Assembly: GCA_022561675.1 (NCBI GenBank) | Contig: JADFQT010000032.1 | Span: 1-13,496 of the forward strand | Length of the DNA stretch: 13,496 nt | Direction: 5' to 3' | Source: Chloroflexota bacterium | GTDB taxonomy: Bacteria; Chloroflexota; Dehalococcoidia; Lucifugimonadales; UBA3495 | In this document: positions 12,534 to 13,496 of the stretch, one piece after another | How positions within the stretch are numbered: position 1 is the first letter of the stretch | Layout: each line of letters begins with the position of its first letter | Translations under genes and position numbers: made by a program | The notes under the pieces: generated by a model | What the model saw: the letters and a program-made list of their open reading frames with translations, nothing else | Told to the model about the DNA's origin: nothing | Databases searched by the model: none

Positions 12534-13496
12534 CTAGGGCAGGGGCCGGGAAACCAGGTCTTTAATCTGGTCGATCCACTCGGTCTGGTCGTAACTGCGC
12601 AGCAAGTTGATTCGATTCCGATTGGGGTCGCCACCGTGCCAGTATTCGTAAATTTCTTGCCGCATGCCGAAAGAGGACACGCTCAGGTCGTGAGCCAACC
12701 GGAACAGCCGGGATTTGTAATCGACGCCCACTCCCTTACCTCGCATGTACCGGTCCAGGTACCCGCGCAGCTCGGGGCTGGAAAGGTCATTCTCGCTGGG
12801 CTGCATGATCAGCCCGGATCCCGCTATCTCACGCAATAACTCGACCATCCGCGCCGACATTTGCGAGAAAAATATATTCATGCCGGAGTTGGAGCCAAGG
12901 AACATCAACCCCTCTGGTGTCATTGCGGCTGTGTGCTCCATCCCGTCCATCGCGTGTCGCCACACCTCGGTGTAGGTGATCATTTCTCCTAGTTTGGCCG
13001 CCACCTCCCGGTATTCGATCACCCCTATAGATTCGGCTATCAGTGTGGCGACGGCTGTCATTAAACGCATCCGCTCATGAATGCGACAGAGATTGCCCCA
13101 TCCCTGAAAGTTGAGGCCGCTCTCGATTCTCTCCAGCAAGGGAGCGGCGTCGTAGAGCATGAAAAGGCGGTCCCACGGTACCAGGACATGCTCGAAAAAC
13201 AAGATGGAGTCCTGTTCGTCGTACAACCTGCCCAGGGGATGGCCGTAGCTTCCTATCCACTGGGACACCGGCTCCCGGCACAGAATTTTCAACCCCGGAG
13301 TGTTGGTGGGTATGGAGAAGGAAAGTACGAATCTGGGGTCGGATCTGCGGGCGAAAGTGTTGGACAGAGAGACGTAGGTTTCGTTGGTGAGTGGAGCGGC
13401 AGTAGCCAGCTGTTTGGCTCCGTGAACCACCACGCCTTCTCCGGTCTCTTCCACCACGTGCAGCGCGATCTCTTCCTCTTGCATCTCCCGCTGCTG
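12534..13496 (-). CDS. 4-hydroxyphenylacetate 3-hydroxylase (HpaB) family monooxygenase, 5' end beyond the window
   Basis: 320 residues of an HpaB-family protein are visible, and the frame stays open to the window edge (last codons read QQRE before an internal methionine). The family is normally about 480-520 residues, so roughly the first 160-190 are missing. Landmarks are 'GVVVHGAKQLATAAPLTNE' (substrate/flavin region), 'FSIPTNTPGLKILCREP', 'LFFEHVLVPWDRLFML' and the helical C-terminal domain with 'AVATLIAESIG' and 'RLAHDLSVSSFGMRQEIYEY', ending 'GGDPNRNR...YD'. These are FADH2-dependent hydroxylases of aromatic or heteroaromatic rings that need a separate flavin reductase. The related 4-hydroxybutyryl-CoA dehydratase branch needs an Fe-S cluster, and I saw none of its Cys ligands, though its N-terminal ligands would lie outside. 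The stop is TAG at 12534-12536. No reductase gene is in view. Confidence 0.85.
   Translation of the reverse strand, partial: QQREMQEEEIALHVVEETGEGVVVHGAKQLATAAPLTNETYVSLSNTFARRSDPRFVLSFSIPTNTPGLKILCREPVSQWIGSYGHPLGRLYDEQDSILFFEHVLVPWDRLFMLYDAAPLLERIESGLNFQGWGNLCRIHERMRLMTAVATLIAESIGVIEYREVAAKLGEMITYTEVWRHAMDGMEHTAAMTPEGLMFLGSNSGMNIFFSQMSARMVELLREIAGSGLIMQPSENDLSSPELRGYLDRYMRGKGVGVDYKSRLFRLAHDLSVSSFGMRQEIYEYWHGGDPNRNRINLLRSYDQTEWIDQIKDLVSRPLP

Noticed and set aside
1..13496. CRISPR array or tRNA/rRNA genes
   Set aside because: No regularly spaced direct repeats and no cloverleaf or rRNA-like segments were noticed on either strand.

Overview
The window looks like bacterial chromosome, fairly GC-rich, carrying a dense set of amide- and ring-opening hydrolases and flavin oxidoreductases. 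Nothing in it fixes the taxon. Luciferase-like (LLM) monooxygenases mixed with amidohydrolases, RidA and unassigned membrane proteins recall the catabolic regions of Chloroflexota (SAR202/Dehalococcoidia-like genomes), but that is an inference from gene content only. Almost every gene lies on the minus strand. The exceptions are an LLM tail and a 15-codon LLM remnant at the left edge, and one complete LLM gene (7243-8202).

Layout, left to right. 1-182: 3' end of an LLM gene, then the ribosome site and first 15 codons of another LLM gene that stops abruptly. 186-1604: hydantoinase/dihydropyrimidinase-type hydrolase. 1780-2706: multi-pass membrane protein of unknown function with a clear internal duplication. 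3005-3472: RidA/YjgF-family protein. 3555-3920: a decayed coding stretch with in-frame stops, partly resembling the C-terminal domain of DUF1998 helicases. 3941-5515: N-acyl-D-amino-acid deacylase family. 5743-6930: enamidase. 6931-7242: divergent promoter region. 7243-8202: LLM oxidoreductase (+). 8270-9160: PuuE-type deacetylase/allantoinase-like protein. 9247-10665: amidase-signature enzyme, read after a small AtzG/GatC-like protein (10725-10940). 11228-12178: isocitrate lyase/PEP mutase superfamily enzyme lacking the usual active-site cysteine. 12374-12502: orphan coding-like remnant. 12534-13496: C-terminal two thirds of an HpaB-type (4-hydroxyphenylacetate 3-hydroxylase family) flavin monooxygenase, cut by the window edge.

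A roughly 100-bp palindrome-containing repeat occurs twice in opposite orientation (5580-5687 and 12230-12328). The pair brackets a 6.5-kb block: enamidase, LLM, PuuE-like, amidase with its small partner, and lyase.

Read together, the enzymes would suit breakdown of nitrogen heterocycles or cyclic amides. Flavin enzymes (HpaB-like, LLM) could hydroxylate or oxidise the ring. Cyclic-amide hydrolases (hydantoinase-like, enamidase, PuuE-like) could open it. The amidase pair and deacylase could release ammonia or acyl groups, RidA could clear enamine/imine intermediates, and the lyase could split the carbon skeleton. Enamidase is known from anaerobic nicotinate degradation, a pathway that ends in a lyase of the same superfamily as the one here. 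The substrate cannot be read from sequence. The intergenic regions hold several gene remnants, so the region appears to have been rearranged repeatedly.
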